Assembly (NCBI RefSeq): GCF_007558825.1
Contig: NZ_VLTK01000001.1
Coordinates: 124,001-188,000 of the forward strand
DNA from: Brevibacterium aurantiacum
GTDB lineage: Bacteria > Actinomycetota > Actinomycetes > Actinomycetales > Brevibacteriaceae
DNA: 64,000 nucleotides
Direction of reading: 5' to 3'
Below the pieces are notes generated by a model. It did no database searches, was not told where the DNA came from, and saw only the letters and a list, made by a program, of their open reading frames with translations. Shown here one piece after another: positions 62,787-64,000 of the stretch; the first letter of the stretch is position 1, and each line of letters begins with the position of its first letter. The translations under genes and the position numbers were made by a program.

Positions 62787-63878
62787 ATGCCACAGACCGT
62801 CAAAGGTGTCATCTCCCGCAGCAAGGGGGCGCCGGTCGAACTCGCCGACATCGTCATCCCCGATCCGGGTCCAGGCGAGGTCATCGTCGATGTGAAGTCG
62901 TGCGGCGTCTGCCACACGGACTTCCACTACCGCGAGGGCGGGATCAGCGACGACTACCCGTTCCTGCTCGGCCACGAATCGGCCGGCACGGTCTCGGAGA
63001 TCGGCGAAGGCGTCACCGACGTCGAGGTGGGCGACTTCGTCATCCTCAACTGGCGCGCCATCTGCGGTGAGTGCCGGGCCTGCAAGCGCGGTGAACCCTG
63101 GTACTGCTTCGACACCCATAACGCTTCGCAGAAGATGACCCTGCCCGACGGCACAGAGCTCGAAGCCGCACTGGGTATCGGGTCCTTCGCAGAGAAGACC
63201 CTGGTCGCGGCCGGACAGTGCACCAAGGTCCCCGAGGCTGATCCCGCTGTCGTGGGCCTCCTTGGCTGCGGTGTCATGGCCGGAATCGGTGCCGCCATCA
63301 ACACCGGCGAGGTCACCCGCGGCAAGACCGTGGCCGTCATCGGCTGCGGCGGCGTCGGCTGCTCGGCCATCGCCGGTTCTGCGCTGGCCGGTGCCGGCAC
63401 GATCATCGCCCTCGACCTCGATGACACGAAGCTCGACTGGGCGAAGGATCTCGGAGCCACCCACACAGTCAATACGCGCGGCAAGAGCGAGGACGAGGTC
63501 GTCGAGGCCATCCAGGAACTCACCGGGGGCTTCGGCGCCGACGTCGTCATCGACGCGGTCGGCCGTCCGGAGACCTGGCGACAGGCCTTCTACGGCCGTG
63601 ACCTCGCGGGCACCGTGGTGCTCGTTGGCGTGCCGACCCCCGAGATGGAGCTGAGCGTTCCGCTGCTCGACGTCTTCGGCCGCGGCGGTCGTCTGAAGTC
63701 CTCCTGGTACGGCGACTGCCTGCCCGAACGGGACTTCCCGATGCTCGTCGACCTGTATCAGCAGGGACGCGTGCCATTGGAGAAGTTCGTGTCTGAACGC
63801 ATCGGGCTCGGCGACGTCGAGGAGGCTTTCGAGAAGATGAGTCAAGGCAAGGTACTGCGATCGGTGGTGGAGCTCTGA
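62787..63878 (+). CDS. mscR: S-(hydroxymethyl)mycothiol dehydrogenase
   Basis: 363 residues from ATG 62787 (AGGAG upstream). Zinc alcohol dehydrogenase fold with C42 in [15 protein letters not shown] (62-64), a structural zinc cluster [15 protein letters not shown] and Rossmann [12 protein letters not shown]. It matches the mycothiol-dependent formaldehyde dehydrogenase of Actinobacteria, which oxidises S-hydroxymethyl-mycothiol with NAD. The next gene, MBL-fold, overlaps it by one base, a pairing usual for this pathway. Confidence 0.94.
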   Translation: MPQTVKGVISRSKGAPVELADIVIPDPGPGEVIVDVKSCGVCHTDFHYREGGISDDYPFLLGHESAGTVSEIGEGVTDVEVGDFVILNWRAICGECRACKRGEPWYCFDTHNASQKMTLPDGTELEAALGIGSFAEKTLVAAGQCTKVPEADPAVVGLLGCGVMAGIGAAINTGEVTRGKTVAVIGCGGVGCSAIAGSALAGAGTIIALDLDDTKLDWAKDLGATHTVNTRGKSEDEVVEAIQELTGGFGADVVIDAVGRPETWRQAFYGRDLAGTVVLVGVPTPEMELSVPLLDVFGRGGRLKSSWYGDCLPERDFPMLVDLYQQGRVPLEKFVSERIGLGDVEEAFEKMSQGKVLRSVVEL

Positions 63879-64000
63879 TGACGGCAATCGAACATCTGGT
63901 TACGACTGGAACGTTCTCGCTCGACGGCGGAACCTGGGACGTCGACAACAACGTATGGATCATCGGCGATGACTCCGAAGTCATCGTCATCGACCCCGCG
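63878..64000 (+). CDS. MBL-fold hydrolase, N-terminal part (3' end outside window)
   Basis: Frame from ATG 63878 (overlapping the previous TGA by one base) to the end of the window: 41 residues, [18 protein letters not shown] and later VWIIGDDSEVIVIDPA. This is the start of a metallo-beta-lactamase fold. With mycothiol dehydrogenase before it, it is probably the hydrolase that releases formate from S-formyl-mycothiol. The zinc motif is outside the window. Confidence 0.82.
   Translation, partial: MTAIEHLVTTGTFSLDGGTWDVDNNVWIIGDDSEVIVIDPA

Overview
The window is 64 kb of high-G+C DNA with tightly packed genes, many stop/start overlaps of 1-4 nt, GTG/TTG starts, and gene families typical of Actinobacteria. 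These include mycothiol-dependent formaldehyde dehydrogenase, DUF1707, DUF3263, LytR_C, DUF4032, PspAA/PspAB, an XPB helicase, an Ung with the GQDPYP motif, and PASTA-less serine/threonine kinases. A Micrococcales genome, possibly Brevibacterium, is my best guess. That is inferred from gene content, not from a search. No prophage, insertion sequence, integrase, rRNA or CRISPR array is visible; the window looks like ordinary chromosome.

Layout. 0-4.3 kb: 3' end of an XPB-type helicase, an ABC-F ATPase, an EamA exporter and a divergent CGNR zinc-finger regulator. 4.5-9.3 kb: a PhoP/PhoR-like two-component pair fused in one operon with a membrane HtrA/PepD protease. 9.5-12.7 kb: an orphan WXG100 protein and a complete envelope-stress operon pspA-pspAA-htpX-pspAB. 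12.8-22.3 kb: S4 and membrane proteins, TauE, DUF1707, groEL under a CIRCE operator, a cold-shock protein, LytR_C/DUF3263, an aldehyde dehydrogenase and ung. 22.4-31.8 kb: ThrE exporter and amidohydrolase; SGNH hydrolase and alpha/beta hydrolase; PaaX and tryptophan 2,3-dioxygenase; a protealysin-like M4 protease with its emfourin-type inhibitor, divergent from an ArsR-like regulator with a palindromic operator. 31.8-36.5 kb: LtrA, polytopic membrane protein, epimerase, MTA phosphorylase.

36.7-42.4 kb holds a conserved-looking block: a membrane-anchored molybdopterin oxidoreductase with an internal Tat-like motif, a small membrane partner, a methyltransferase, a TIGR04282/DUF2064 glycosyltransferase, a family-2 glycosyltransferase and a second response regulator/kinase pair. 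42.5-48.1 kb: MFS transporter, DUF4352 lipoprotein, tRNA-Thr(TGT), DsbA-like protein and a membrane serine/threonine kinase. 48.1-52.8 kb: otsA-otsB trehalose synthesis, then two LacI-type regulators convergent to it. 53.3-55.3 kb: an ABC-type ATPase lacking several catalytic motifs, paired with a kinase-like DUF4032 protein. 55.4-64 kb: SDR, APC permease, rlmB, cysS, metP-metS transporter (including a 34-residue MetS), mycothiol-dependent formaldehyde dehydrogenase and the start of an MBL-fold hydrolase.

The most unusual signals are the motif-depleted ABC ATPase/DUF4032 pair and the M4 protease/emfourin/ArsR locus with a leaderless promoter inside a palindrome. Others are repeated low-complexity insertions within otherwise conserved enzymes, short tandem repeats in at least five intergenic regions, and a strongly over-represented 11-mer (CCACCTCGGCG).
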